IMG/VR virus record: IMGVR_UViG_3300046542_000449
Location: 1 to 33,115 of that record
Length of the DNA stretch: 33,115 nucleotides
Source: a virus
Strand: one strand, 5' to 3'
Positions 8,963 through 17,345 of this stretch are shown one piece after another (the stretch's first letter is position 1; every line of letters starts with the position of its first letter). The translations under genes were made by a program, and so were the position numbers. Below the pieces are notes generated by a model. That model was not told where the DNA came from and made no database searches. It saw only the letters and a list, made by a program, of their open reading frames with translations.

Positions 8963-9331
8963 TTAACTTGCCGCCACAGTGCCTGGCACGCCCGTGAACT
9001 TGACATGCATGACCGTGGCAGCAGACGCCGCAGCATCGAATGCAACAGCAGCCGCGCCGGTCACATCACCAGCTGCTGGCGCGCCAACGGTGAATGCCTT
9101 GGAACTCGCCTTGAACACCACGGCCACGCCCTGCCCGACTGCTGCGCCTGCGACCTTCGGGACCGCGTAGACACCGTCGATAGAAACACTTCCCGTCGCG
9201 CCGATGGCGATATCAACGAGTGCCACGCCCAGCAAGGCGCCTGCCACCACCACGTCACCCGAACGCACGGCGGCGTCCGTGGTGTTCACATAGTCCAGCA
9301 CCTTGCCGGGCTGTACAGCGTTATTTGCCAT
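8963..9331 (-). CDS. DUF2190 family capsid-associated protein
   Basis: A 122-residue protein with the characteristic opening of DUF2190 proteins: MANNAVQPGKVLDYVNTT, then SGDVVVAGALLGVALVDI and a DGVYAVPK segment. Members lie next to the major capsid gene in tailed phages and are thought to decorate or stabilise the capsid, although some databases call them RecA/RadA-like. The start has a strong AAGGAG site. The composition is rich in Ala, Val and Gly, with only a few charged residues. Its neighbour upstream is the protease-capsid fusion. Confidence 0.88.
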   Translation of the reverse strand: MANNAVQPGKVLDYVNTTDAAVRSGDVVVAGALLGVALVDIAIGATGSVSIDGVYAVPKVAGAAVGQGVAVVFKASSKAFTVGAPAAGDVTGAAAVAFDAAASAATVMHVKFTGVPGTVAAS

Positions 9332-9373
9332 GTTCTGCTACTCCTTTGAGAGCTTGTTTGCGGGTGCTGACGC

Positions 9374-11485
9374 TCAAGCGCCAGCGTTAGTGGCCGCGCC
9401 GCGGTAATCGTGGCCGGCGACACCGTAGTCAAGGCGCACCTTGAAGCGGGCGCCATCGGTGTTGAACGCGTCTTCTTGCTCGATGTAAGGGCTGTCGACA
9501 CCGTCGAGGAATGCGACTTCCAGAGCCGGCGCCTCGTTGACATCCGCGAACGCGTAATGCCGCGTGCCCTGCAGACGAGGGGAGCCAACGATGTCGCGAA
9601 ACAGACCCAGCGAGATGTTGGGCGTCATCGAGTTCTTGCCAGGACCTGGCTCGTACTGCGATTCGTTGACCAGCTTGGCGGTCGCCAGATGTCCGATAGG
9701 CCCCAGCCAGACAGCAGGGCGAAGATCCAGGAAGTCATTGCCCGACACGTCCTTCTGTTGCGCCATCAGCACGGAGAAGTCATTGAAGGAAGCGCTGGTA
9801 GGCAGTGCATCCGTGCCGATGACATTGCCGTGATCAGCATGGAACAGCGTTTTGCCGTCTTGCAACACTGGACCCAAGCCACCGTTGCTGGCGATCAATG
9901 CATACACGTCTGCCTCGACGGTGCGGGCGGCCGATCGGCCCATTGCTGCTGCCTGGTCCGTAAAGGCGCCCAGATCATCATTGATGATCATTTCGCGGCT
10001 CAGGTTGATGATGAAACCCTTGGTTTCAGCAGAGATGCTGGACTTCTCACCGTCAGGGATATGAACGTTCTTGTATTCGCCCAGCTCGTTCTTGCGCTGG
10101 AGATTGCCCAGCGAGCCGACGCGGAAGCGGTTGTGCTCGCGGAAGTCCGAAACTTGACCGCGCTTGCAAAAGCGCTGCCAGGTCAGGGCCTGCACAACGT
10201 AGCTAGACAGCAGCACGCGATGAATGGCGTCGGTCAGCAAGATAGGGAAATCGCTGGTGGACTGCGTGAAGGCGGCAGCGACTACATCGCGCTTATCCTT
10301 ACCCTTGGCGCTGATGCCCTTGCTTTCGAGAGAGGCGCGAGCGACTTCCAGCAGCGACATGCCGCGATATGGGTTGCCACTGTGAGCCGCGATCTGCTCC
10401 TTGGTGCCATGACCAGCGCGCACCAGCAAAGACGCTACGACGGCCTCGCGGCGCTTATCGCCTTCGTCTTCAGTGGTCACCACATTGGCACCCGCAATGG
10501 GAGTAGCCTGGCTACCCAGATGTGCCAGCAAACGGGCGCCGGCGGCCTGAGCGCTCACGCCATGCTCGTCTTCGCACTGGCGCAAAAGCTCAGCAACGCC
10601 AGGGCTGGCCGCAAACGGCTGGAACTGTGCGCGAATCGACGTGCGACGCGTTTGGTCGGCGGCCAGAACGGCGCCGTGGTCAGCAGCTGCAACAGCAGGC
10701 GTTGCGGCGCTTCCGCCACCGGCTGCCGATGCACCAGTTGCGCCGATGGCATTCATCAGCTGTTGGGTACGGTTTTTCTTCATGGAGTCCTCTTCAGGAG
10801 CGGAATTCGCGGCGGATGCCGCAGGTGCGCCTTGTGCCTGCAGAGCAGCAGGCAAAGAGCGGAATCGGGAAAGGGGCAGATCGCGAGCGGCAGACGCAGC
10901 AACAGGCATCGCGTCCGTAACGGCGTCGATGAACTTGGCAGCCAGGGCTTCAGCGGCGGTGTAGTAGTGGTCTTTGCCGTCGGTCAGCAGAGCCAGCGCC
11001 GCGGGCTGGTCGCCGGTCTTGACGGCATAGCTGGTCGACATCGCAGCGGCCCAGGTATCGAGCTGGTCGGCCATTTCGCGTAGCTCGACTGCATTGCCTG
11101 CCGCATAGGTCCAAGGCGCATGGATCATCAACATGGCGTTGTCTGCCATGTGGACCTTGTCACCAGCCATTGCGATCAAGCTGGCGATCGAGAAGGCCAT
11201 GCCATCAACTTCGGTAGTGATGTCGGCCTTGTGACGGCGCATCGCATTGAAGATGGCCAGACCGTCGGGCACGCTGCCACCAACGGAATTGATGCGCACG
11301 GTGATGGCGTCGACATCCAGGGCATTGAGCTCGGCAATGAAGTCGCGGGCCGAGACCGTTTCGTCCCACCAGCTTTCGCCGATGTCCCCATAGATGATGA
11401 TTTCAGCAGAAGCCAGCGCGCCAGCCGCAGCAGCGGCCATAGCGGTCTTGCGGCGAACTGCGTACCATTTTTGCGATGCTTTCAT
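9374..11485 (-). CDS. ClpP-like prohead protease / major capsid protein fusion
   Basis: One 703-residue polyprotein joins a ClpP-type head maturation protease (about residues 25-200) to the major capsid protein. The protease half has the ClpP signature INSVGGSVPDGLAI, a probable catalytic Ser in GMAFSIAS, His in MLMIHAPW and Asp in KFIDAV. After an Ala/Pro linker, the capsid half begins near MKKNRTQQ and continues to the end. A methionine at codon 235 has GAGGA just upstream, so free capsid protein could also be made by internal initiation. I chose ATG 11485; a TTG at 11515 is in frame but has no ribosome-binding site. The first start lies directly against a strong RNA hairpin. Confidence 0.92.
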   Translation of the reverse strand: MKASQKWYAVRRKTAMAAAAAGALASAEIIIYGDIGESWWDETVSARDFIAELNALDVDAITVRINSVGGSVPDGLAIFNAMRRHKADITTEVDGMAFSIASLIAMAGDKVHMADNAMLMIHAPWTYAAGNAVELREMADQLDTWAAAMSTSYAVKTGDQPAALALLTDGKDHYYTAAEALAAKFIDAVTDAMPVAASAARDLPLSRFRSLPAALQAQGAPAASAANSAPEEDSMKKNRTQQLMNAIGATGASAAGGGSAATPAVAAADHGAVLAADQTRRTSIRAQFQPFAASPGVAELLRQCEDEHGVSAQAAGARLLAHLGSQATPIAGANVVTTEDEGDKRREAVVASLLVRAGHGTKEQIAAHSGNPYRGMSLLEVARASLESKGISAKGKDKRDVVAAAFTQSTSDFPILLTDAIHRVLLSSYVVQALTWQRFCKRGQVSDFREHNRFRVGSLGNLQRKNELGEYKNVHIPDGEKSSISAETKGFIINLSREMIINDDLGAFTDQAAAMGRSAARTVEADVYALIASNGGLGPVLQDGKTLFHADHGNVIGTDALPTSASFNDFSVLMAQQKDVSGNDFLDLRPAVWLGPIGHLATAKLVNESQYEPGPGKNSMTPNISLGLFRDIVGSPRLQGTRHYAFADVNEAPALEVAFLDGVDSPYIEQEDAFNTDGARFKVRLDYGVAGHDYRGAATNAGA
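10783..10795 (-). promoter_or_regulatory. Internal ribosome-binding site and start for the capsid domain
   Basis: On the minus strand GAGGA is followed by CTCC and an in-frame ATG (at 10783), located precisely at the linker between the protease and capsid halves. Initiation here would give a 469-residue capsid protein without protease. Lambda likewise uses an internal start in its protease gene C to make scaffold Nu3, but there the internal product is the scaffold. That this site is used is inference. Confidence 0.55.
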
Positions 11486-11487
11486 GT

Positions 11488-11540
11488 GAAACTGCCTGCA
11501 TTCGTTGAGCCGCAAAGTGCGGCGGAATGCAGGCAGTTTC
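11488..11540 (-). promoter_or_regulatory. Long perfect hairpin covering the capsid-gene ribosome-binding region
   Basis: A perfect 16-bp inverted repeat (arms 11488-11503 and 11525-11540) surrounds a second 5-bp stem GCCGC/GCGGC with a 5-base loop. In the leftward mRNA the 3' arm, GAATGCAGGCAGTTTC, ends 2 bases before the ATG at 11485 and contains the only purine-rich ribosome-binding sequence. No U-run follows, so it is not a standard terminator. It could hold back translation of the protease-capsid gene, be an RNase III site, or stabilise the downstream mRNA. Confidence 0.75.
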
Positions 11541-11551
11541 TCGATTTCGCT

Positions 11552-11578
11552 GTCTAGTTTTTAGGGAAGAAACTAGAC
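11552..11578 (-). promoter_or_regulatory. Second hairpin just after the portal stop codon
   Basis: A perfect 9-bp inverted repeat, GTCTAGTTT/AAACTAGAC, with a 9-base loop starts at the portal stop codon and lies 11 bases before the larger hairpin. Together the two structures fill most of the 92-base gap between portal and capsid genes. A degenerate version of the same arms is present near 13386-13412, at the end of the Mor-family gene. Confidence 0.65.
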
Positions 11579-13113
11579 TATTTTTCGACGTCCTCAGGAT
11601 CGGGCGGCACTTTCGACTCGGATGCCGGTGCGTTGCCAGCGGTGTGCGCTGCGTTGCTGGAAAACACGACACCGCGCTTAGCCGCCTCCTCTCTCCAGCC
11701 GGCGACCTGGTCGAGCATATCCATGGGGTTACCGCCCCGCCGACGGATCACCTCAACTTCGCTTGCAAAGCCGGCCTGCACAAGTTTGGTCCAGGCAGCA
11801 GCCTCTTTCAGCGGGTCGATCCATGGCATGGACTGCCCGATAAAGAGGCACTCGGCCTCTGTCCCAGGATCGACATCGGGAGGAATCGGAACCACACCAC
11901 TTAGGTGAGCGACCTGCACCAACGTTTCCCAAACAGGTTGGCTGAACTGCCCTACAAAGTCATCCGTGAGCACGGCGTAATGCACCCACTGCTCCACCAG
12001 CTCTTGACGCAAAGAACTGTACGTCCCGCCATAGTCCCGACTGATGCTGCTGTAGCTCGCGCCCACGCCTGCGGCATAGGCCTTGAGCTGCCCACCGCGC
12101 CACGCAACCAAGTTGGGATTTGGCCGGTTTGTGTCAACCAAACCGATTTCCTCGCCAACCGCCAAGTTGTCGAAAATCATGCCCGGCTCCATGCGCATCT
12201 CTCGCGGGGCGAGGGTGCCGTCTTCATCCCGCTTCATGCCCTCAGGGTCATAACCGTCCTGACCCGGCAGCCTCTTCACATATGCGGTCATGCTCGCTGC
12301 GATCTTGGCAGCAATGCGCTCGCTTTCCTCGTAGTCCTTCAAGTCCTCCACGCGAGTTAGCACGCTGGCAAACTCAGAAATTCCACGCCACTGATGCAGT
12401 CGATCCAACGTCGAAACATGCAGCATGTTGCTGGCCGGAATGATTTTCAGATCTGCTGGCGTGATCCACGCGCCGCCCTCGCGCGGGTCACGACGAAACA
12501 CATGGTAGGCAGTGGCACGCCCCCAAGAATTCACCTGTATGCCTTGGCGAATGTTGCGACTCAGGTCGGAGTACTCCAATGGCACAAAATCGGGTTCCAG
12601 CAGCTCAAGCGAAAATGGCACGTCCGAGCCATGAACCAAGCCCGGGACATGCCCCATGACCTTCTGGGCAAAGCACTCACCATCCCGCAGCCAGGTATAG
12701 GCCGACATGCGCTCGGACTGAGACCAGTGCAGACGCGCCGTCACCTCTGGACGCTTCTTCCATTTGCGATGCATGCTGCGCAACGCAGCTGCATATTCGG
12801 TGTGGATGGTCCCGTCGCGCCGCCGCGGCTGAGGCTCCACCCCAATTCCGGTGGCGCCTACCACGTTATTCACCAAGGTGCGCAGCACGCCACGCGTAAT
12901 GTCGTGATTGCGCTCAAGGTATCGCGCATGGTTGCGCAATGCTGAAGCGCTGGAGCCCACAAGCTGGTTGGGAGCAGTGTTTCGATTGCGGCTCTTGCGG
13001 TTACGGTTTGGCTTGGCCGCTTCATAAATCGCCAGCACCTGCCGCGCCTTGGCGCGCTGCACTGCAGCCGAAGGACTCACCACACCAATCATCCGATCAA
13101 CAAAGTTGAGCAT
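11578..13113 (-). CDS. Portal protein, lambda gpB family
   Basis: A 511-residue protein, close to the 533 residues of lambda gpB. It has the family pattern of an N-terminal basic region (KPNRNRKSRNRN), then LVGSSASALRNHARYLERNHD, a central LLEPDFVP and GIQVNSWGRATAYHVF segment, and EEAERIAAK-type helices followed by the YSSISRDYGGTYSSLRQ motif common in lambda-type portals. Twelve copies would form the ring through which DNA enters. It follows gpW and precedes the protease-capsid gene, the standard order. The Shine-Dalgarno is TGAGGT, just before the ATG. Confidence 0.93.
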   Translation of the reverse strand: MLNFVDRMIGVVSPSAAVQRAKARQVLAIYEAAKPNRNRKSRNRNTAPNQLVGSSASALRNHARYLERNHDITRGVLRTLVNNVVGATGIGVEPQPRRRDGTIHTEYAAALRSMHRKWKKRPEVTARLHWSQSERMSAYTWLRDGECFAQKVMGHVPGLVHGSDVPFSLELLEPDFVPLEYSDLSRNIRQGIQVNSWGRATAYHVFRRDPREGGAWITPADLKIIPASNMLHVSTLDRLHQWRGISEFASVLTRVEDLKDYEESERIAAKIAASMTAYVKRLPGQDGYDPEGMKRDEDGTLAPREMRMEPGMIFDNLAVGEEIGLVDTNRPNPNLVAWRGGQLKAYAAGVGASYSSISRDYGGTYSSLRQELVEQWVHYAVLTDDFVGQFSQPVWETLVQVAHLSGVVPIPPDVDPGTEAECLFIGQSMPWIDPLKEAAAWTKLVQAGFASEVEVIRRRGGNPMDMLDQVAGWREEAAKRGVVFSSNAAHTAGNAPASESKVPPDPEDVEK

Positions 13114-13121
13114 GGGATACC

Positions 13122-13340
13122 TCAGTCATTATTAAAGCGAGACAGCGAGTAGGACCGTCCCCCGAATGTCGGGCTTCTGGGCGCCACTTGCGCTTGCAAC
13201 AGCCGCGCGACATGGTCGCGGGCTCTGAGCAGATCAGCCGTAGATTGGTAAGTAACCGTGCGCCCGTTGAAGGACACCGTAAGTTCACCGCTGGCGATTG
13301 CCAGATCGAGTGCATCGAGATTTTCTTGAGTCAGTGCCAT
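13122..13340 (-). CDS. gpW-like head-tail joining protein
   Basis: A 72-residue protein, similar in length to lambda gpW (68 residues). It begins with helix LTQENLDALDLAIASGELTV, followed by the beta-hairpin SFNGRTVTYQST and a second helix DLLRARDHVARLLQAQ, which is the gpW layout. The product binds under the portal once DNA is packaged. The start has a strong AAGGGGGG site, and the gene ends 8 bases before the portal ATG. Confidence 0.9.
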   Translation of the reverse strand: MALTQENLDALDLAIASGELTVSFNGRTVTYQSTADLLRARDHVARLLQAQVAPRSPTFGGRSYSLSRFNND

Positions 13341-13370
13341 GCGGCCCCCCTTGATTGCAAGGCGTCAAAG

Positions 13371-13769
13371 CTATTCGGTCGGCTGTCTAGTTTCATGGGT
13401 AGAAATTGGACTTTTTGCACTACTGATTCCGATTCGCGCACTCCCTGGCTTGGGCTTGAGGATCTGATACAGCCGCGCGCGGCTGATGCCATGCTTCTTC
13501 ATCACGTCCTTGCTGTTGGTGCCATCGAACTCTTGGCGGATCTGCGCGTCGCGCTCCACCTTGCTCGGCGCCGGAATGTAGAGGCCGCGATGGCCCAGGC
13601 GCACGCCGCCATATCGCTTGCGCAGGCCCTGCACCAGCACACGCGCTATTTCGTAGGCTTCACGCTCATGCATGCCCAGTTCCCGGCGAGCGATTTCCAC
13701 GATGTCGTATTCCAGTTGTAGTACAGCGTCCTCGGCCTGGGCGGGGGTCACTGCGGTGTTGATATTCAT
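13371..13769 (-). CDS. Mor-family transcription activator
   Basis: A 132-residue protein with the Mor/C family layout of phage Mu: an N-terminal helical dimer part (EDAVLQLEYDIVEIARRELG), the strand-forming GGVRLGHRGLYIPAPSK linker, and a C-terminal helix-turn-helix (IRQEFDGTNSKDVMKKHGISRARLYQIL). In Mu these proteins activate middle or late promoters. Here the gene is placed between large terminase and gpW; its ATG overlaps the terminase stop (ATGA). An upstream in-frame ATG at 13784 exists, but GGAG favours the chosen start. It probably raises late transcription, but no target promoter was identified. Confidence 0.85.
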   Translation of the reverse strand: MNINTAVTPAQAEDAVLQLEYDIVEIARRELGMHEREAYEIARVLVQGLRKRYGGVRLGHRGLYIPAPSKVERDAQIRQEFDGTNSKDVMKKHGISRARLYQILKPKPGSARIGISSAKSPISTHETRQPTE

Positions 13770-15853
13770 AGCCGGTTGCTCCATTCTTGGGATGCGAAAG
13801 ATGAGTTGTGTTGCGCGCGCGCTGCCGGCTTCGGCAATGCGGGCTTTGGGCGAATAGGATCTGGGTTCACGGCTGCAAGCGCGTTCACCGCTGCGCTTTG
13901 GGAAACCTCCGGTTTTCTTTCCGGCAGGCTGAAAAGGTCTTGGGGCGGCTGCACGATTTGCTCCAGGCGCAACCACTGGGCCTCAGTCCACTTGTGGAGC
14001 CCCTGAGCCATGTAGGCGTGCAAGGCATAGTTGCGGATATCAAGCTCCTCATTGCGCGGCCTACGCTTGACCCACTTGTAAGCATCCTGGCCATTTGCTT
14101 TTGTGAGAACCCGCTGCTCCGCAGTGAGCTGCTTGTAGAACTCGACAGGAAGATCTGCACTGAAGTGCACATAGCCCGGACCTGGTTCATTGATTGCCAA
14201 CTGCCCTAGCAGCAGGTCTTTGGCTTGATCGACACCAACCAAATGGAGCTTGATGCCGCGCTGCACCTTGCGGCCGCGGTGGTTCACTTCCTGCAGACTG
14301 GTAGGCCCCACGATTGGCTTGTTGTCATCGCCTTTGATTGCCCGCAGATTGGCAATACGGCCCTGGTTGTTGCGCACCCAGTTGTAAACGGCGTGCGTCT
14401 GGTCGGAAGAGTCGATGCTGGTAGCGCTGATACCCAGGCTGGGGCCATGACCAACGCGCTGGAAGCGTTGAAGCAGGAAAGTGGAAACCGGCTCCCATTC
14501 ATCGTCAACAGCGGGATTCCCTTCAATGGTGATGCGCGCCACCGGCCAGCTCTCCATTCCACGCCCCCAAGCCCACACCGTTATCTGCCACCAGGTGCGC
14601 TGCACATCCACCCCGGCTGTCAGATAGAGGCCCCCATGCGGGACTACGCCCAATGGATATGGCTCGGCTCTCGTTTGCAACGCATGCTCATCGGTGCGAT
14701 CACCCTGGAGCTCCCATGTTTCGCCAAGCGTCTCATTCACGAACAGCTGCATGGGACCAGAGTCGCCGGCCTCCAAGGCTCTCTGTGCGTTCTCGAACTC
14801 CAGCACGATATCGGGCCATGCACGCTGAGGACTGTAGGCCGTCCAAACATGCACCCCAAGCGTGCGCGGCGGTCGACAGACGCGCCCTGCATCGTCTCGC
14901 CAGACCCGGTCGACACCGTAGCCTTTTCCGGTTCGCTCACACACCCAGGCGCCAGCCATCGGCATTCCGCCTGGCAGATAGTCCGCCTGCGTGATGCTCT
15001 CAAAGCAATGCGGGCAGACATGGCGCACGCTTGCCGGATTGCCGCTCTCCCATTTAAAACCGTGACGCTTGTCCTTCCCGCCCCAAATGAGTGGGTGATC
15101 GAGCTTGCAGTGCGGGCATTCAATGTGATAGCGGACCAGCCCCTCAGCCTCATCCACCGCACTCTCTATGTGACACAGCCCCTTGAGCAAGGGCGTAGAG
15201 CCGCAGACCAGCTTCGGATAAGGAGCACCCTCTAGACGACCTCGAGCCAAACCGCGAGGAGGCCCACCCTTCTCAATGCTCTGATCGAACTTTGATATCT
15301 CATCCAATATGGCAACTGCCACAGTGATACGACGATAGGCTCGAGAAGCCTTCCCACCCAGCAGATGGAGGATGCTGTCGCGAAAGGGCTTGAACTTGAT
15401 TGTTTCTTCTGTCGCACCTTTGCCGCGCTTGCGCGCCTTGTTTATGGCCTGCACACCAGTGTCAGCATCCAGCAGGGGATCGATTTCCGTCTTGACATAG
15501 CTGTCGCGGTCATCATCAGTGGGCTGCCATAGCGCCTGTTTGCGACGGCGGTGCGCGATGTTGTAGCAGACGAAAGCGGTCACCATCTTGGTGTAGCCCA
15601 CCCGCTTGGCCTTCTGCACATCGAGCTCCTCGATACGATCGTCGCTCATGAAATCGAGAATGCCCACCTGAAAAGCCCAGGCGAGCCAAGCGCCCTTTTG
15701 ATGACTGCTCTCGCCTGCCAGCTTGAAGTTGTCCTGGGCCCAATCACCGAGGCGCTCCGGCGGTTCAGCACGCAGGCTTTCCAGACCCAAGCGCACAGCT
15801 GCCTTAATCGCTGCGGCGGTTTCAGCGTGCAGCAGCTTCCCCATGGTCGTCAT
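13766..15853 (-). CDS. Terminase large subunit, lambda GpA family
   Basis: A 695-residue packaging motor, about lambda GpA length (641). The N-terminal ATPase shows the family Walker A variant KAKRVGYTKM near residue 80 (lambda has KSARVGYSK) and a Walker B-like VAVAILDEISKFD. The C-terminal nuclease region includes TAGVDVQRTWWQITVWAWG with the metal-binding Asp. It cuts concatemers and drives DNA into the prohead. The start overlaps the small terminase stop (ATGA). GpA-type terminases normally cut at cos sites, so cohesive ends are likely. Confidence 0.95.
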   Translation of the reverse strand: MTTMGKLLHAETAAAIKAAVRLGLESLRAEPPERLGDWAQDNFKLAGESSHQKGAWLAWAFQVGILDFMSDDRIEELDVQKAKRVGYTKMVTAFVCYNIAHRRRKQALWQPTDDDRDSYVKTEIDPLLDADTGVQAINKARKRGKGATEETIKFKPFRDSILHLLGGKASRAYRRITVAVAILDEISKFDQSIEKGGPPRGLARGRLEGAPYPKLVCGSTPLLKGLCHIESAVDEAEGLVRYHIECPHCKLDHPLIWGGKDKRHGFKWESGNPASVRHVCPHCFESITQADYLPGGMPMAGAWVCERTGKGYGVDRVWRDDAGRVCRPPRTLGVHVWTAYSPQRAWPDIVLEFENAQRALEAGDSGPMQLFVNETLGETWELQGDRTDEHALQTRAEPYPLGVVPHGGLYLTAGVDVQRTWWQITVWAWGRGMESWPVARITIEGNPAVDDEWEPVSTFLLQRFQRVGHGPSLGISATSIDSSDQTHAVYNWVRNNQGRIANLRAIKGDDNKPIVGPTSLQEVNHRGRKVQRGIKLHLVGVDQAKDLLLGQLAINEPGPGYVHFSADLPVEFYKQLTAEQRVLTKANGQDAYKWVKRRPRNEELDIRNYALHAYMAQGLHKWTEAQWLRLEQIVQPPQDLFSLPERKPEVSQSAAVNALAAVNPDPIRPKPALPKPAARAQHNSSFASQEWSNRL

Positions 15854-16404
15854 ACGTCCACGCCCCCCGAACTCAGCTCAGCGTCGATATCAAGACCGTC
15901 GTCCGCCAGCATCTCATCGACGCTATCAGCCACCAGTTGAGCAGTACTGCGAATCCACTCGTTTCGCGCTTTGGCGATCACCATCAACACAGCAACCTTC
16001 GCTTCTTCAGGAAGATCAGGGCTCGACTTTTTAAGCACGCTCTCCAATTGGTCGAACCGGTCCACCACGGCGCTTGCAGCCATGCCGAGCACGTCAGCGA
16101 GAAGACCTACGGCCGCAAATTCTTTTCGAGCCACAGCGTTCTTGATCGACAGCCCCTCTCGTTGCTCTCGAGCGAGCGCGGCACGCTCCTGTACCAAGTC
16201 CAGACCGCCCAGGGCACTTGAGGCGCGGCCCGCCGCTTGATCACGCAGACGCTCGCTGTAGCCCAGCAACCAAGAATGGGCGGTGTCGCCGCGCACGATC
16301 ACACCTTCGCTTATCAGCTGGCTAACCCGGGCCTCGCTGACCCCCACGATCTGAGCAAATTCCGCTTGCGAAATAGGAGCATCCAAATAAGGCAGGACCT
16401 TCAC
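15850..16404 (-). CDS. Terminase small subunit, Nu1-like
   Basis: A 184-residue protein close to lambda Nu1 (181). It starts at GTG with a strong AAGGGGG site. The N-terminus is a winged helix-turn-helix (ISQAEFAQIVGVSEARVSQLISEGVI), as in Nu1, which binds the cos region; a helical middle part (ERAALAREQREGLSIKNAVARKEF) is the self-assembly region. The GTG overlaps the stop of the preceding 51-aa gene, and its own stop overlaps the large subunit start. Confidence 0.9.
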   Translation of the reverse strand: MKVLPYLDAPISQAEFAQIVGVSEARVSQLISEGVIVRGDTAHSWLLGYSERLRDQAAGRASSALGGLDLVQERAALAREQREGLSIKNAVARKEFAAVGLLADVLGMAASAVVDRFDQLESVLKKSSPDLPEEAKVAVLMVIAKARNEWIRSTAQLVADSVDEMLADDGLDIDAELSSGGVDV

Positions 16405-16556
16405 TTAACCCCCTTAGGAGTGGTGCGCAACAGTCCGACAACGCCGCTCGAATTACCCGCGCTGACGGAAGCCAGGGAGGACCCACGATTTCCGGCGGGC
16501 AGATCGCGACGGCGGTAGCCGACCTCGACGCGCCCCGGTTGACTCGATCCATTCAT
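16401..16556 (-). CDS. Small hypothetical protein upstream of terminase (51 aa)
   Basis: A short gene wedged between two others by overlapping codons: its ATG overlaps the upstream stop (ATGA at 16556-16553) and its TGA overlaps the GTG start of small terminase (GTGA). A good GGGAGG lies about 10 bases before the start. The product begins MNGSSQPGRVEVGYRRRDLP and ends LLRTTPKGVK; it is rich in Gly, Ser and Arg with no clear domain. In lambda-like phages a small basic gpW/FI-like or connector peptide may be encoded in such places, but I do not recognise this one. Confidence 0.75.
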   Translation of the reverse strand: MNGSSQPGRVEVGYRRRDLPAGNRGSSLASVSAGNSSGVVGLLRTTPKGVK

Positions 16557-17344
16557 ACGCCTGCGGCCTCCCGAATACGAAAGCGGATGCGCCGATCCAG
16601 ATAGTTCTGCGCGTCCGCACGCTTGGCGACACGGTCCATGTCGAGCCGCACGGAGTAGCTGCCCGCTTTGACGAACATCAGCACAGGCCGCACGTCCACG
16701 CCGCCCGTGCCGCTGGCTGCCCAGATGCCCGGTGCTAGATGGCCTGAGCTGCTGTCAGGACGTAGCCGCCCATAAGCCACGAAGTAACGACGACCGACCG
16801 CCTTCTTGGTGCCCTTGTGAACGCGCTTGTAGCTTTTCTCGGACATGTTGGCCTTGTATCCCTGCTCGCCGAACGCCTGGAGATAGCTGATCAACTGCAC
16901 CAAGAATGGCCCACGCAGGTTGCCCCGACCGTCATCGCTTCCAGGAAATGGAGTAGCAGGGATAGCGGTCTGATAGCCACCGGGCAAGATCCCCACCCTG
17001 CGCAACGCGGCTTCGCTGCGCTTGTCGCCTCGACGCCCACCCATGGTTTGCGCGTTCAGAATTTTTTGCGGATCTACACCCTTGCCTCCGACGTAGGCCG
17101 GCTCAATGCTGGCGCTCAGCTTCGCAGGCTTGGCCATGCGTACCCGCGGACTGCGCAGGATGTAGTCGGTCGGCCGATCAAAGACCTGGCGCATTTCCTC
17201 TTGCATCGCACGGCGCACCTCGAATGCCGTGTCGTTGATAGCCTTGGCATAGGCCTGTGCAGCCTGCTGGCCAGAGAGGCCATGCAGCACGCGCAACACT
17301 TCCGCCATGTTGGAGGTCTTTGCAGATATTTGGATGCTTGCCAT
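16553..17344 (-). CDS. Phage structural protein, possibly gpZ-like tail/neck protein
   Basis: A 263-residue protein with an N-terminal helical part (MAEVLRVLHGLSGQQAAQAYAKAINDTAFEVRRAMQEEM) followed by DRPTDYILRSPRVRMAKP and a basic C-terminal half. The alternation of a helical start and a basic strand-rich end resembles minor tail proteins of the lambda gpZ or HK97 gp10 kind that act in tail completion. Its location ahead of the terminase genes is unusual, because gpZ normally follows the capsid genes. It starts one base after the stop of the preceding small gene. Structural role is inferred. Confidence 0.6.
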   Translation of the reverse strand: MASIQISAKTSNMAEVLRVLHGLSGQQAAQAYAKAINDTAFEVRRAMQEEMRQVFDRPTDYILRSPRVRMAKPAKLSASIEPAYVGGKGVDPQKILNAQTMGGRRGDKRSEAALRRVGILPGGYQTAIPATPFPGSDDGRGNLRGPFLVQLISYLQAFGEQGYKANMSEKSYKRVHKGTKKAVGRRYFVAYGRLRPDSSSGHLAPGIWAASGTGGVDVRPVLMFVKAGSYSVRLDMDRVAKRADAQNYLDRRIRFRIREAAGV

Positions 17345-17345
17345 C

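Noticed and set aside
9410-11083. Very long plus-strand frame (557 codons) across the capsid gene
   Set aside because: It is antisense to the protease-capsid fusion, which has clear family motifs; the antisense product is low-complexity and has no domain. High GC makes long antisense frames common.
11488-11540. Rho-independent terminator between portal and capsid
   Set aside because: No T-run follows on the minus strand, and stopping here would prevent expression of the capsid gene.
14225-15235. Plus-strand frame of 336 codons opposite large terminase
   Set aside because: Antisense to a GpA-type terminase with visible ATPase and nuclease motifs.
16401-16560. cos site just upstream of small terminase
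   Set aside because: A GpA/Nu1-type terminase implies cos, but this stretch is fully coding and shows no recognisable cohesive-end or binding-site repeats; cos may be outside the window.
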